Notes under the pieces: generated by a model
Told to the model about the DNA's origin: nothing
The model's input: only the letters and a program-made list of their open reading frames with translations
The model's database searches: none
Made by a program: the position numbers and the translations under genes
NCBI RefSeq assembly: GCF_000194605.1
Contig: NC_015321.1
Location: 4,526,001-4,590,000, forward strand
DNA from: Fluviicola taffensis DSM 16823
GTDB lineage: Bacteria; Bacteroidota; Bacteroidia; Flavobacteriales_D; Crocinitomicaceae
Direction: 5' to 3'
DNA: 64,000 bases
Shown here: in pieces, positions 16,852-26,459 of the stretch
How the letters are laid out: the number at the start of each line of letters is the position of its first letter
Position numbering within the stretch: the first letter of the stretch is position 1

Positions 16852-17649
16852 ATGAAATCATTCTCCATAGGCCTAATTTGCCTTTTATTTATTGTAAGTT
16901 CTTGTGATGAAGAAACTACTTCAACGACTGAAAATAGTGAAACAACCACTTCTCATAATGAAAGTTTTGATGCGCGTGCAAAAAGAGAAATTGTAGCTGC
17001 ATTAGGAATTCCAACAAATGAGAAGTACAGCATTCGTATTTACAAAGAATTTATTAGTTCGGATACAATTAAAGATGCTATTATTACGGTAAACCGTATG
17101 GAATATGCCATCAATGAATCCATTAGAAATCAACGTGAAGCAAAAGCTGCTGAGACAGGGTATACCGGTAATTATAACTACATTTTCTATTACGACGGTG
17201 AATTAGACAAAATTTCAAGTCCCATTTTTGCTCCTTCCAGCCCAGGAAGAGAATTAGATGTCGAGTTTAAATCAATCGTTAGTCCAGCTAGAAAAGATTT
17301 AATCTTAGGTTACCGCATTCGCAACTCAGGTTGGAAATGCTATTTTTCTGTTTTTAACGACCATGATTTCAGGATGATTTTTCAGTGGAAATCATTCGAC
17401 TTTGCAGGAGAAGACAATCCTGAGGTATTGTTTCATTCCTATGAAACAAATCCTAGTCAAGTTCCAAAAGACATTGCAATTTACACCAGTGAGATTGATA
17501 GTTACACCAAGAACATTGGCGATATCTACCAATATGTTCCATCTATTACGAAGAAAAAAGAATTGAAATTAAAGTTCTTCTTGGATCTTTCAGCTAAAAA
17601 ATACCGACTTTATCCTGAGTTTGCTAAAAATCTTCCGAAAAAAATATGA
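16852..17649 (+). CDS. Lipoprotein of unknown function
   Basis: 265 aa. Signal peptide with lipobox IVSSC (Cys ~19), then a Thr/Ser/Glu-rich linker (~20-42). The globular part (NYNYIFYYDGELDKISSPIF, SGWKCYFSVFNDHDFRMIFQ) has no recognisable catalytic motif. The gene begins 6 bases after dnaX and overlaps the next gene by 4 bases (ATGA), so it belongs to a dnaX-lipoprotein-hydrolase-barrel operon. Confidence 0.8.
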   Translation: MKSFSIGLICLLFIVSSCDEETTSTTENSETTTSHNESFDARAKREIVAALGIPTNEKYSIRIYKEFISSDTIKDAIITVNRMEYAINESIRNQREAKAAETGYTGNYNYIFYYDGELDKISSPIFAPSSPGRELDVEFKSIVSPARKDLILGYRIRNSGWKCYFSVFNDHDFRMIFQWKSFDFAGEDNPEVLFHSYETNPSQVPKDIAIYTSEIDSYTKNIGDIYQYVPSITKKKELKLKFFLDLSAKKYRLYPEFAKNLPKKI

Positions 17650-18272
17650 ATTCAGTAGAAAGTGTCATTGAGATTCCCTCTTCTTTGAGGTATCGTACCA
17701 CACAATCCAATGGAAGCGTGAAACACTTGGTATACTTACTTCATGGTTATGGTCAATTGGTTGAATACTTCAGTAAAAAAATAGAAAATATCGATTTGGA
17801 GAATACCCTATTGATTTTCCCTGAAGGTCGGCACCGTTTTTACTTAAAAGGCACCTCTGGAAGAGTTGGCGCATCGTGGATGACAAAAGAATGGAGGGAA
17901 GAAGATATTCGCTTGAATATACTTGGTTTGGATCTATTGCACGAGGAAATTTTAAAAATGTGTACTCCAGAAAAAGTAACTGTTCTTGGGTTTTCTCAAG
18001 GTGGGGCAACCGCAGCACGTTGGGTTTCTCAAGGCAAAATAAGATGTAATCATTTTATTTCATGGGCAAGTGTTTATCCAGATGATTTAAGGCTCAATAA
18101 TAATGAAAACTTGGCTTCTAAAGAAACGTTTGTAGTTGGAACAAATGATTTGTATTTCCCTGAAGATGAACTAAAAAAATTGATCTCTCAATATGAATCT
18201 AAAGGAATTCAAATTGTACGATTTGAAGGCGAACATGATATTCAACTAGAAACTCTTAAAACACTTTTATGA
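17646..18272 (+). CDS. Alpha/beta hydrolase, carboxylesterase/phospholipase type
   Basis: 208 aa. LVYLLHGYGQLVEYF is the oxyanion-hole HGYG segment, VTVLGFSQGGATAARW contains the nucleophile elbow GFSQG, and the acid and base are probably D in VGTNDLYFP and H in EGEHDIQ. Size fits the small carboxylesterase/acyl-protein thioesterase group. No signal peptide, so cytoplasmic. ATGA overlaps at both ends show translational coupling with the lipoprotein before it and the barrel protein after it. Confidence 0.87.
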   Translation: MNSVESVIEIPSSLRYRTTQSNGSVKHLVYLLHGYGQLVEYFSKKIENIDLENTLLIFPEGRHRFYLKGTSGRVGASWMTKEWREEDIRLNILGLDLLHEEILKMCTPEKVTVLGFSQGGATAARWVSQGKIRCNHFISWASVYPDDLRLNNNENLASKETFVVGTNDLYFPEDELKKLISQYESKGIQIVRFEGEHDIQLETLKTLL

Positions 18273-18895
18273 GAACTATTTTTACTCTACTCCTATTGCT
18301 ACTTGTTACAACTTCTAGTTTTTCCCAAGAAGATCGGGAATTGTATGTAAACGATGAAGAAGAACTAACAAAAAAGCCTGCTTTTGAGCCACATAATGAA
18401 ATTGGAGGCGATATTCACTTTTCTGCAAGTACCTTTGGTGGAACAGGAGGAATTGGTTTAAAGTTTGGTATTGTTCGGAGCCAATACATTTCATTTGGTC
18501 CAAGCGCTCGCTTCCACTATTCCTACTTCAAAAACAATGGGCTTTCTGGGTCCTATTCTGTTTATGGTGGTGGAGTATTTGTACATGGAAGATTTTTTAA
18601 TTACCTTTTTATAGGACTTGAATTCGAACTACTTTCTAATCCGTATAGTAACGGAAATGGAGTTATTTCCGCTAAACGGACTTGGGCACCAACAGGATTG
18701 CTCGGAGGTGGATTTTCACACGCATTTGGAAAAGAAGAAAATTTCAGATTAAATGCAGGAATCATGTACGACGTCATCGATAATGTAAATAGTCCATTCA
18801 GACCAGGGTATTTCATGAGAAAACAAACCGCGAACGGTACGCCCGGTGCACTGATCCCATTGATTTATCGAATAGCCGTTTTCTTTAAGATTTGA
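18269..18895 (+). CDS. Exported outer-membrane beta-barrel-like protein
   Basis: 208 aa. Signal peptide (residues 1-~19, SSFS/Q). The mature part is built of alternating amphipathic strands with many Gly and aromatic residues (IGGDIHFSASTFGGTGGIGL, YSVYGGGVFVHGRFFNYLFI), and ends in a strand with terminal hydrophobic residue (IAVFFKI), as in small outer-membrane barrels. Function unknown. Last gene of the dnaX operon; its 3' end overlaps the convergent acetyltransferase by 11 bases. Confidence 0.75.
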   Translation: MRTIFTLLLLLLVTTSSFSQEDRELYVNDEEELTKKPAFEPHNEIGGDIHFSASTFGGTGGIGLKFGIVRSQYISFGPSARFHYSYFKNNGLSGSYSVYGGGVFVHGRFFNYLFIGLEFELLSNPYSNGNGVISAKRTWAPTGLLGGGFSHAFGKEENFRLNAGIMYDVIDNVNSPFRPGYFMRKQTANGTPGALIPLIYRIAVFFKI

Positions 18896-19439
18896 AAAGC
18901 GTATAAACAACCATATCGGAATAAACTTCGTTGAAATAAATCCGATCTTTAAAATGCGCTTCTTTTTCAAAGCCTAGATATTCCAACAAAAATATGGCTC
19001 CTCTATTCTCGGGAGAAACAAGTGCCTCAATGGCATGTAGATTCATTTGGTCAAATCCAAAAGTTACGATTGCCTGAACCGCTTCCAAAGCAATATTTTT
19101 CCCCCAGTATTCGGTAGAAAGTTCTCCACCAATTTCAGCGCGATTGTTTAAGTAATCAATTCTATTGAATCCACATGTCCCAATAATATCTGAGCTATTT
19201 CTTAAGATCCCAGCCCAACCAATTCCTACTTTGGATTCAAAAGCATCCACCGTTTTTTTTACCAATTCCTCAGCGGCTTCTAAACCTGAAATACTCGTTC
19301 TAGCAATAAATTGATTCACGCGGTTATTCTGACGCATTTCCATGATTTTAACGGTATCTTCCAGTTGAATCTGTCTCAATAGCAATCTTTCAGTCTGAAT
19401 GACTGGAAATTGATCGAATACTTTTTGATTGATTTTCAT
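18885..19439 (-). CDS. GNAT family N-acetyltransferase (RimJ-like)
   Basis: 184 aa from the ATG at 19439; a TTG eight codons earlier is possible. PVIQTERLLLRQIQLEDTVK is the N-terminal signature of the RimJ/RimL group, AEIGGELSTEYWGKNIALEA contains the acetyl-CoA pyrophosphate loop, and ALVSPENRGAIFLLEYLGFE is motif B. It probably acetylates protein N-termini or small amines; the substrate is unknown. Confidence 0.88.
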   Translation of the reverse strand: MKINQKVFDQFPVIQTERLLLRQIQLEDTVKIMEMRQNNRVNQFIARTSISGLEAAEELVKKTVDAFESKVGIGWAGILRNSSDIIGTCGFNRIDYLNNRAEIGGELSTEYWGKNIALEAVQAIVTFGFDQMNLHAIEALVSPENRGAIFLLEYLGFEKEAHFKDRIYFNEVYSDMVVYTLFKS

Positions 19440-19510
19440 GAGAGTAGGATTAATAACATACAAAGGATAAGAAAGTGATTTGTTAATCGTTTGTAGTGGT
19501 TAGATAAAAG

Positions 19511-19546
19511 CAAAAAAAATCCCTCAGCCAAATGACCAAGGGATTT
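19511..19546 (-). terminator. Rho-independent terminator after the FKBP pair
   Basis: Arms AAATCCCT (19517-19524) and AGGGATTT (19539-19546); on the minus strand the stem is followed by a run of T (19512-19519). It ends the two-gene FKBP transcript. Confidence 0.85.
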
Positions 19547-19553
19547 CAATTTC

Positions 19554-20468
19554 TTATTTCACGGTTCCTGCTGGCCCCATATCAATCAACTCGATATAGA
19601 ATACCAAAGTGGAGAACGGTGGAATTGTATTTGGATCTGGTGAATCTTTTCCATAAGCCATTGCTTGTGGAACATACAATTTGTACTTCCCTCCTTTTTT
19701 CATGAATGGAATACCAACTGTCCAACCAGGGATTACTCCATTCAAGTTAAATACTTGAGGTCCTCTTGATAAAGAAGATTGAAGTGTATCTCCGTTTGTA
19801 TTTAACAATACATAATGCGCTTTTACATCACTAGAAGACGTTGGATTACCTCCGTTTCCAGCTTGAATTGTTTCCATGTAAAGACCATTAGTCAATTCTT
19901 TGATGTTAGCCATAGCTTTCACTTTTGAAAAGTATGCCTTTTCTTTCTTCGTTACTTCAGCCATTACACGAGCGTTGATTTTATCCATGAAGGATTTCAA
20001 CATCGGTTGTTTCAAATCAGCTTTAATTAAAGTGTCGCTTTTATTCAGTCCTAATTTGAATCCGTAAACCAAGTATTCTTTTTCGAACTCATTAAATGAT
20101 TTAGCTTGCTGCCAACTCGTTTTAAACATTCCACCCAAAAATTTACCAATACATAAAGAAGCCTCTTTCACATATTTCTCATTAAACTCTTGTTGCGATG
20201 GTCCTAATAAATCTTGAATCGTTTTTTGACAGGCTTGATCAAACGATTTCTCATCATTCAATCCAACTTCAAAACCTTTCAAAATCTCTTCTTTATTGTA
20301 TTTTGCGAAATTTGGATCTTGGAGCAATTGATTTGCATTATCTGCACCCATTAAATAGGAAATTTTTTGTTTTTCCGAGTTCAATGGCAATACCTCTTCT
20401 GCATTTTTCTTGTCTCCACAAGCAACTGTAATTGCTATCAGTAAGGTAGCTATGATTATTTTTTTCAT
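19554..20468 (-). CDS. FKBP-type peptidyl-prolyl isomerase lipoprotein
   Basis: 304 aa. Lipobox TVAC (Cys ~17) after a signal peptide. Residues ~30-180 are the FkpA-like N-terminal dimerisation/chaperone helices (KISYLMGADNANQLLQDPNF). The FKBP domain is at ~195-300 (VKAHYVLLNTNGDTLQSS, VIPGWTVGIPFMKKGGKYKL, YVPQAMAYG). It should catalyse proline isomerisation on folding envelope proteins. It lies 1 base after the other FKBP gene, same operon. Confidence 0.92.
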   Translation of the reverse strand: MKKIIIATLLIAITVACGDKKNAEEVLPLNSEKQKISYLMGADNANQLLQDPNFAKYNKEEILKGFEVGLNDEKSFDQACQKTIQDLLGPSQQEFNEKYVKEASLCIGKFLGGMFKTSWQQAKSFNEFEKEYLVYGFKLGLNKSDTLIKADLKQPMLKSFMDKINARVMAEVTKKEKAYFSKVKAMANIKELTNGLYMETIQAGNGGNPTSSSDVKAHYVLLNTNGDTLQSSLSRGPQVFNLNGVIPGWTVGIPFMKKGGKYKLYVPQAMAYGKDSPDPNTIPPFSTLVFYIELIDMGPAGTVK

Positions 20469-20469
20469 C

Positions 20470-21075
20470 TTAATTGTTTTCGATTCCTAGTAATTCAACA
20501 TCAAAGATTAAGGTCATGAAAGGCTTGATTGCTCCACCTGGATGAGGGTGCGCTCCATAAGCTAAATCTTCAGGGATGTACAAACGATATTTAGATCCAA
20601 CAGGCATCAATTGTAATGCTTCTGTCCAACCTTTAATCACTTGATGGACTCCAAAAGTTGCTGGAATTCCTCTTGTAACTGAGCTATCAAAAACAGTTCC
20701 GTCAATCAAGGTTCCATGATAATGAACATTCACGGTATCCGTGCTTAACGGTTTTGCTCCTGTTCCCAATTCAATTACTTCGTATTGCAAACCTGAATCA
20801 GTTGTAGTGACTCCCTCTTTTTTCGCGTTTTCAGTAAGAAATTCAGTTCCCTCTACTTTATACACTTCAAATTTAGAAGTTGTAATTTCCTGAACATAAC
20901 TTTGAATGATTTCGTTTGCTTGTTCTGGTGAATACTTCATTGTTTTCCCTTGAAAAACATCTGAAATAGCCTCTGCCAATGCAGTTGGATCAATTCCACC
21001 TAAATCTTGTTGTAAAAGGCTATCAGCTACGCTTAAACCGATACAGTAGCTAACCGCTTGAATATCTTGTGACAT
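20470..21075 (-). CDS. FKBP-type peptidyl-prolyl isomerase
   Basis: 201 aa without signal peptide. Residues ~1-95 are FkpA/Mip-like dimerisation helices (AVSYCIGLSVADSLLQQDLG). Residues ~105-198 are the FKBP domain: VNVHYHGTLIDGTVFDSSVT, VIKGWTEALQLMPVGSKYRL and YIPEDLAYG, with the expected active-site aromatics. Cytoplasmic, in contrast with its lipoprotein neighbour, with which it is co-transcribed. A full -33/-7 promoter lies upstream. Confidence 0.92.
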   Translation of the reverse strand: MSQDIQAVSYCIGLSVADSLLQQDLGGIDPTALAEAISDVFQGKTMKYSPEQANEIIQSYVQEITTSKFEVYKVEGTEFLTENAKKEGVTTTDSGLQYEVIELGTGAKPLSTDTVNVHYHGTLIDGTVFDSSVTRGIPATFGVHQVIKGWTEALQLMPVGSKYRLYIPEDLAYGAHPHPGGAIKPFMTLIFDVELLGIENN

Positions 21076-21092
21076 GCTTAATTAATTTGGTG

Positions 21093-21121
21093 CAAAGATA
21101 AGGGATAATTCCTAATTGCAA
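21093..21121 (-). promoter_or_regulatory. Bacteroidota promoter TTG-N18-TATCTTTG
   Basis: On the minus strand TTG (21121-21119), an 18-base spacer, then TATCTTTG (21100-21093), an exact match to the -33/-7 consensus, 17 bases before the FKBP ATG. Confidence 0.7.
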
Positions 21122-21196
21122 ATGTCGAATTAGGAATGAAGAGAGAATTCAACGAGCTTCATAAAACTCTTTGCATTTTACATTCTTAATTCAAAA

Positions 21197-21658
21197 TTAG
21201 ATAAGATTTTTCTCCATCTTGATGTTTCCTCTTTCATAAACACCTTGTTCCAATTCAATTTCTACAAATCCGTATGTCCGATACAGGTGAATTGCTGGCT
21301 CAAGAAGCGTGTTTGAGTAAAGAATGAGTTTTTCGATTCGCTTTTCTGTTGCAACTTTCAGACAATGTTCCATCAATATTTTTCCAAGTCCTAATCCTTG
21401 TGCCTTCTTAGAAACAGCCATTTTACCCAATTCAAATACATAATTGGACTTTTTAAGAAGTGATACTGTTCCAACTATTTCTTCGCCATATTTTACATAA
21501 AAAATGAATCCTCCTTTATCTATAATGGTTTCCTGGGGGTTGCAAAGTGAAAGGCGGTCTCCTTCTTCTACATGGAAATATTCCTCTAGCCACTCATAAT
21601 TGAGAATTCGGATAAATTCCTTCAGTTCATCCGAATAATCTATGATTTCTATCTTCAT
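21197..21658 (-). CDS. GNAT family N-acetyltransferase
   Basis: 153 aa. ELGKMAVSKKAQGLGLGKIL is motif A, holding the Q/R-x-x-G-x-G/A loop for acetyl-CoA (QGLGLGK), and LLEPAIHLYRTYGFVEIE is motif B. The N-terminal strand set (EWLEEYFHVEE) matches small stand-alone acetyltransferases. Substrate unknown. It starts 19 bases after tolC of the RiPP operon on the same strand and could be read through with it, but it is probably not part of that system. Confidence 0.88.
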   Translation of the reverse strand: MKIEIIDYSDELKEFIRILNYEWLEEYFHVEEGDRLSLCNPQETIIDKGGFIFYVKYGEEIVGTVSLLKKSNYVFELGKMAVSKKAQGLGLGKILMEHCLKVATEKRIEKLILYSNTLLEPAIHLYRTYGFVEIELEQGVYERGNIKMEKNLI

Positions 21659-21677
21659 TTTCTTCTATCAATTCAAC

Positions 21678-22967
21678 TTAATAAAATGACAAAATCATCT
21701 GCTTAAAAAGCATTTGATAATTCGCTTGAAGTAATTCTGACTGAGCAGCAACCAATTTGTTTTTGGCTTCGATTAACTGTGTAAATGTTGCACTTCCCGC
21801 TTCATACTGAATTTCAAAATTATCATGATTCTTTGAAGCTGAGGAAAAAACGACCTCCAAAGCTTCCAGCTGAGAACTAATATTGATAATATCCAAGGAA
21901 ATTTGTTCTATTTTTTGTTTGAGCTGATTGTATTCATTCTGCTTATCAAAATACAAGGATTTCAGTTCAAGCTCTTTAACTTTAACCTGATTTCGAGTAG
22001 CATTTTTATTAAAAATAGGAATCGAAAGCGACAAAAAGACCGATTGGTAAAGATTATTAGTTATTTGTTCACTAAACGATCTGGGCACATATTCTCCTGA
22101 TGCCGTAAGTTTTTTATTGTTTTCAGAATAACCACTTCCTATTGACCCGATTAAGGATAAAGTCGGATAGTATTTCCCTTTAGTTGATTGGAGAGCAAGT
22201 TCTTGTTTCTGAATTCCTACCTCCAATTTCATTATTTCTGGTAATTCAGCTATCGATGAATCAACCATTAATAGTTTGCTAATGGGCTCTGAAATCGAAT
22301 CTGATACATCAAAACCATTACTTATCTGAACGTTTAATAATTGCTGAAGGAGTAATTTAGAATATTTCAAATCGTTTTCAGCCTTAATTAATAGGTATTT
22401 ATCCAGATTTAATTGTGCTTCAATTTCCAATTGTTCAGCTTTCGTTCCTTGACTTTGGGAAACGAGTTCTTTGATCCGTTCGTACTGCTGGTTGGTTTTC
22501 TCAATGTTATTTATAGCTAGTAGAATCATTTCTTTATTCAACAATACCTGAAGAAAAGCTGCCGAAACATCAATTTTCACATTCCGCTCAACAATCTGTT
22601 GATCCAGAAATTGTTCCTCGAGCGAAAGTTTGGACGATTTCACAGAGTAATAATTTTGAAGTCCCGAAAACAAAACCACACTGCTGCTTAAATAAAAATT
22701 TTCATACATTACCCGGTCAGTGGCAAACTGATTGGTAAATAAGTCAATTGTTTGTCCCCAATTGTAACCGTGAGTTGCCCCTGCGCTCAAAGAAGGCAAC
22801 AAATTCTGTTTCGAATTTCTCAAGTTAACAGAAGTAATGTCGGAACGTATCAATCCAGATTTCAAAGTAAGATTATTCTTTAAAGCAGTGTCGATACAGT
22901 TATCCAGGGTCCATTGCTGAGAAAAAACCCAAATTGGAAAAGCCAGAAATACAAATACTAATTTCAT
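21678..22967 (-). CDS. TolC family outer-membrane channel of the RiPP exporter
   Basis: 429 aa. Signal peptide (1-16, ...WVFS/Q). Two OEP repeats, each of long coiled helices (STAFLQVLLNK-type segments around 120-200 and 310-420), with the trans-membrane strand segments between. It overlaps the HlyD gene by ATGA, so it is coupled to the exporter. Together with the C39 ABC transporter and HlyD it would form a continuous channel from the cytoplasm to the outside for the processed peptide. Confidence 0.9.
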   Translation of the reverse strand: MKLVFVFLAFPIWVFSQQWTLDNCIDTALKNNLTLKSGLIRSDITSVNLRNSKQNLLPSLSAGATHGYNWGQTIDLFTNQFATDRVMYENFYLSSSVVLFSGLQNYYSVKSSKLSLEEQFLDQQIVERNVKIDVSAAFLQVLLNKEMILLAINNIEKTNQQYERIKELVSQSQGTKAEQLEIEAQLNLDKYLLIKAENDLKYSKLLLQQLLNVQISNGFDVSDSISEPISKLLMVDSSIAELPEIMKLEVGIQKQELALQSTKGKYYPTLSLIGSIGSGYSENNKKLTASGEYVPRSFSEQITNNLYQSVFLSLSIPIFNKNATRNQVKVKELELKSLYFDKQNEYNQLKQKIEQISLDIINISSQLEALEVVFSSASKNHDNFEIQYEAGSATFTQLIEAKNKLVAAQSELLQANYQMLFKQMILSFY

Positions 22968-24262
22968 CGGTCAAAAATCTTCCTGAATTGATTGAATATC
23001 CGATCCGTTATTCTCAGATCTTCAGTTATAATCTCAGCACTACCACTCATTTCAGGAATGTAGTTCAACTCCTTATGATAAGTAGTCTTTAATCCATTTA
23101 GTAGTTTAACATTCACCAAATAACTTTTTTCAGCAGCAATTAATGAAACTGATTTTACTTTTCCAACTAACTGTCCATATTCATGAGATGGAAAGTTATC
23201 TATTTTAAGCATTACTTTTTGTCCCACTTTCACCTTTCCGTAACCACTTTTTGGTATTTTTAAATGAGCAACGTACTCCTGATTTTCTGGAATAACGGCA
23301 AACAATTCCTTTCCTTGTTCGATAAATTGGTTTTCAGAAAGGGTCAGTAAATAAGTTAATTTCCCTTTAATAGGCGAAACAATCTGATAGTTTCTAGACC
23401 AAGTTAAAAGTGCATTCTCTAAAACGGACAATTGGGTATCTATTTCCAATAGCAAGGTTTTTTTTCGCTGCTCAAAATTAAATCTCAAATCATTTAATTG
23501 TTTTTCCAGATCAGTTATTGTTATCGCCGTTGTAATCTTCGTTTTCTCCAAATTGTTGATTTCACCAATCGCAGTTTCATACGCCTTTTCTCGTTCAAAA
23601 AACTCAGCTTGGGAAATAACTCCTTTCTCATAGAGTGTTTTATCCGATTTGAACTTATTCCCAGCATTGCTTACTAGTTTATTTACACTATTCAATTCTT
23701 TTGAAATCAATTGCATAAGTGCTTTTTGGTTCTTTATTTGCTGTGAAACATTGAGCATGTTGAATGACGTATTATCATCATTTATGAGGTATTTATAATT
23801 TTTTAATGCGTTCTTTAAAATCGAATAATTAGTTTGCAAATCGCCAAATAGCATTGGAGTGTTTTTCAAGTCCAGTTTTTGCAAGGAATTATTGATGTAT
23901 GATTTTCGTACTTCTGCAAGTTCAACCACTAGATAGGCCTTGGCATTATCAGACAATGTACTTTTGATAGATGCAATAGTTTGATTTTTCTCTACCATCG
24001 AATTATCAGTCAAAATCAAATGCTCTAATTCTCCAGATGATTTCACAACTAATTTTACTGGAGGAACAGATGTCGTAACAATAGTCTCACCCTGAATAAC
24101 ATCTGGGTATTTAATAATCCAGGAAAGAATTAAAAACAAAATGATTATTCCAAAAACGAGCGAAATTCCCCAACGAATAATCCAATTTGGAATATGAGAC
24201 ATAATCTCCTGAACCTCATAGGAACGTATTTCATTTTCCCTTTTGTATTCTGTTTCCTGCAT
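22964..24262 (-). CDS. HlyD family periplasmic adaptor of the RiPP exporter
   Basis: 432 aa. A cytoplasmic N-terminus of ~30 residues, one trans-membrane helix (~35-55, GIIILFLILSWII), a lipoyl-like half (VVKSSGELEHLILTDNSMVE), a long coiled-coil hairpin (~100-285) and the second lipoyl half (YQIVSPIKGKLTYLLTLSEN), ending in a beta-barrel domain. This layout is that of bacteriocin and RiPP adaptors (LcnD/HlyD type). It starts 4 bases after the ABC gene. Confidence 0.9.
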   Translation of the reverse strand: MQETEYKRENEIRSYEVQEIMSHIPNWIIRWGISLVFGIIILFLILSWIIKYPDVIQGETIVTTSVPPVKLVVKSSGELEHLILTDNSMVEKNQTIASIKSTLSDNAKAYLVVELAEVRKSYINNSLQKLDLKNTPMLFGDLQTNYSILKNALKNYKYLINDDNTSFNMLNVSQQIKNQKALMQLISKELNSVNKLVSNAGNKFKSDKTLYEKGVISQAEFFEREKAYETAIGEINNLEKTKITTAITITDLEKQLNDLRFNFEQRKKTLLLEIDTQLSVLENALLTWSRNYQIVSPIKGKLTYLLTLSENQFIEQGKELFAVIPENQEYVAHLKIPKSGYGKVKVGQKVMLKIDNFPSHEYGQLVGKVKSVSLIAAEKSYLVNVKLLNGLKTTYHKELNYIPEMSGSAEIITEDLRITDRIFNQFRKIFDR

Positions 24263-24266
24263 AGCT

Positions 24267-26459
24267 CTAATTTCCTAATTCCAATTGATTTTTCACTAGA
24301 TCATAATATTTTCCACGCAATTTAACCAGCTCCGTATGAGTTCCTTTCTCTGCAATAATTCCATGTTCAAGAACTACAATTTGATCTGCATTTTTCACTG
24401 TACTTAAACGGTGTGCAATAACAATAGCTGTTCTTCCTTTGAAAAAAGTATCCAATTGTTCCATGATAACCCGCTCATTGTTAGCATCTAATGCGCTAGT
24501 AGCTTCATCAAAAAAGATGAATTTAGGTTCTTTGTACACTGCACGAGCGATTAGTAAACGTTGTTTTTGTCCAGTACTCATACCTGTTCCCTCCATCCCT
24601 ATTTTTGTATTGTATCCCAAGGGTAATTCGTCAATAAATTCTCCAATATTAGCTATTTCTACGGCTTTTTTTAATCGTTTTTTATCTATCAAATCTTCTC
24701 CTACAGCAATATTATTTGCAATTGTATCATTGAAAATATATCCTTCCTGCATTACAGCACCACTTTGGGATCTCCAGGTTTTCTGACTGATTAATCCGAG
24801 ATCTACATTTCCTATCCTTACAGATCCTTTTTCTGGCTCGTAAAATTTAAGAAGCAATTTAAGCAAAGTCGTTTTACCACTTCCGCTAGTACCTACAATA
24901 GCTGTGATTTTATTTGAAGGAATGGTTAAATTCAGTCCTTTTAGCACTTCTTCATGGCTTCCTTTGTAACGGAAATGAAGATCAGAAATTACAAAATCGC
25001 CATCTGCAGGAATCTCATGTACTTTCTCCTCATCTACGGGTTCTTCATCTTCGCGGTTATGGATTTCTGAAAGTCTTTCCAAAGCAATTTTGGCGTCCTG
25101 AGCTGAATAGATAAAACCTATTAACTGCTGAATCGGATTGTTTAACTGTCCAATGATATAAGATATTGCCATCATCATTCCAAGTGTAATCTGGCCATCT
25201 ATTACCAGTTTAGCCGAAAATATGGTAATAAAAATATTTTTTAACTCGTTGATGAAAGACGACCCGATGTTTTGAATTTGTTCTAATACCAATCCTTTCA
25301 TTGAAATTTTAAACAAGCGTGCTTGCAAAAACTCCCAACCCCAACGTTTCTGCTTTTCGGCATTGTGTAATTTGATTTCCTGCATTCCGTTAATGAGCTC
25401 CATTACTTTGCTTTGCTCATTTCCCATTTGAGAAAATCGTTTGTAATCCAAATCCTTTCTTCTCTTCAAGAAAAGAAGTATCCAACCCAAATACAGGGTA
25501 CTTCCCAAAAAGAAGATACCAAATATTTTTAAATCATACCAAGCCAGAACACCTCCGAAAATAATCAGATTGAAAAAAGAAAAGAGCGTATTGAGAGAGG
25601 TTGAAGTCAGTAAATTTTCAATCCGTTGATGGTCATTGATTCGCTGCATGATATCTCCAGTCATTTTCGAATCAAAATAAGCGATTGGGAGATTCATTAG
25701 TTTGATGAAAAAATCTGAAATCAATGAAATATTGATTCGGGTACTTAAATGAAGTAAAATCCATCCCCTGATAATATCGACACTTGTTTTACCAATAAAC
25801 AAGAACAATTGAGCGATCAGAATCAGATAAATGAAATTGATGTCTTGATTTTGAATCCCAATATCTACAACACTTTGAGTTAAAAAAGGAAATATCAATT
25901 GCATCAATGAACCAAGAAGTAAACCCAGCATCAATTGAAAAATGTATTTCTTATAGCGAAATACATATTGATAGAGAAATGAAAAACCTTTTTTGCTTTC
26001 CAGATCATCATCCTCTATTTTTTTTAAACGCGGTGTAGGCTCTAACAATAGAGCAATTCCTTCTTCCGTTGTAACACTTGTATTATCTCCTATCCAATTC
26101 TTCAGGAAATCGCCAATGGAATACTTCAGGATTCCATGCCCAGGATCTGCAACATAAACATGCTGTTTGGAAATCTTATAAACCACTAAAAAATGATTTT
26201 GTTTCCAGTGAACAATACAAGGAAGCGGAGCATCTTGCTGCAAGGTATTAAAATCAATCTTAACTCCGATTGTTCGAAAACCAATTTTCTCCGCAGCATC
26301 AGAAATATTTTTCAAAGATGAGCCTTCTCTTGTGGTTTCTGACAGCTTCAGTAATTTCTCCAATGAAATAACACGTCCATAATACTTTGCTATCATGCGC
26401 AAGCATGTAGGTCCGCAATTCATTGCGTCAGGTTGCTGGTAAAAAGGAAATTTTTTCAT
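24267..26459 (-). CDS. C39-peptidase-containing ABC exporter (double-glycine leader processing)
   Basis: 730 aa from the ATG at 26459, which overlaps the SPASM stop (ATGA). Residues ~1-140 are a C39 peptidase: catalytic Cys in DAMNCGPTCLRMIAKYYG, His in VHWKQNHFLVVYK and Asp in VADPGHG. Residues ~165-440 hold the six-helix trans-membrane domain. The ATPase follows (~485-730): Walker A VGTSGSGKTTLL, signature MSTGQKQRLLIARAVY, Walker B FIFFDEATSALD, H-loop IAHRLST. It should cut the precursor leaders after Gly-Gly and export the modified core. Confidence 0.93.
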   Translation of the reverse strand: MKKFPFYQQPDAMNCGPTCLRMIAKYYGRVISLEKLLKLSETTREGSSLKNISDAAEKIGFRTIGVKIDFNTLQQDAPLPCIVHWKQNHFLVVYKISKQHVYVADPGHGILKYSIGDFLKNWIGDNTSVTTEEGIALLLEPTPRLKKIEDDDLESKKGFSFLYQYVFRYKKYIFQLMLGLLLGSLMQLIFPFLTQSVVDIGIQNQDINFIYLILIAQLFLFIGKTSVDIIRGWILLHLSTRINISLISDFFIKLMNLPIAYFDSKMTGDIMQRINDHQRIENLLTSTSLNTLFSFFNLIIFGGVLAWYDLKIFGIFFLGSTLYLGWILLFLKRRKDLDYKRFSQMGNEQSKVMELINGMQEIKLHNAEKQKRWGWEFLQARLFKISMKGLVLEQIQNIGSSFINELKNIFITIFSAKLVIDGQITLGMMMAISYIIGQLNNPIQQLIGFIYSAQDAKIALERLSEIHNREDEEPVDEEKVHEIPADGDFVISDLHFRYKGSHEEVLKGLNLTIPSNKITAIVGTSGSGKTTLLKLLLKFYEPEKGSVRIGNVDLGLISQKTWRSQSGAVMQEGYIFNDTIANNIAVGEDLIDKKRLKKAVEIANIGEFIDELPLGYNTKIGMEGTGMSTGQKQRLLIARAVYKEPKFIFFDEATSALDANNERVIMEQLDTFFKGRTAIVIAHRLSTVKNADQIVVLEHGIIAEKGTHTELVKLRGKYYDLVKNQLELGN

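Noticed and set aside
21197-21658. GNAT acetyltransferase as tailoring enzyme of the RiPP operon
   Set aside because: The 19-base gap allows readthrough, but it is an ordinary stand-alone GNAT, and all other operon genes are overlapped or 4 bases apart.
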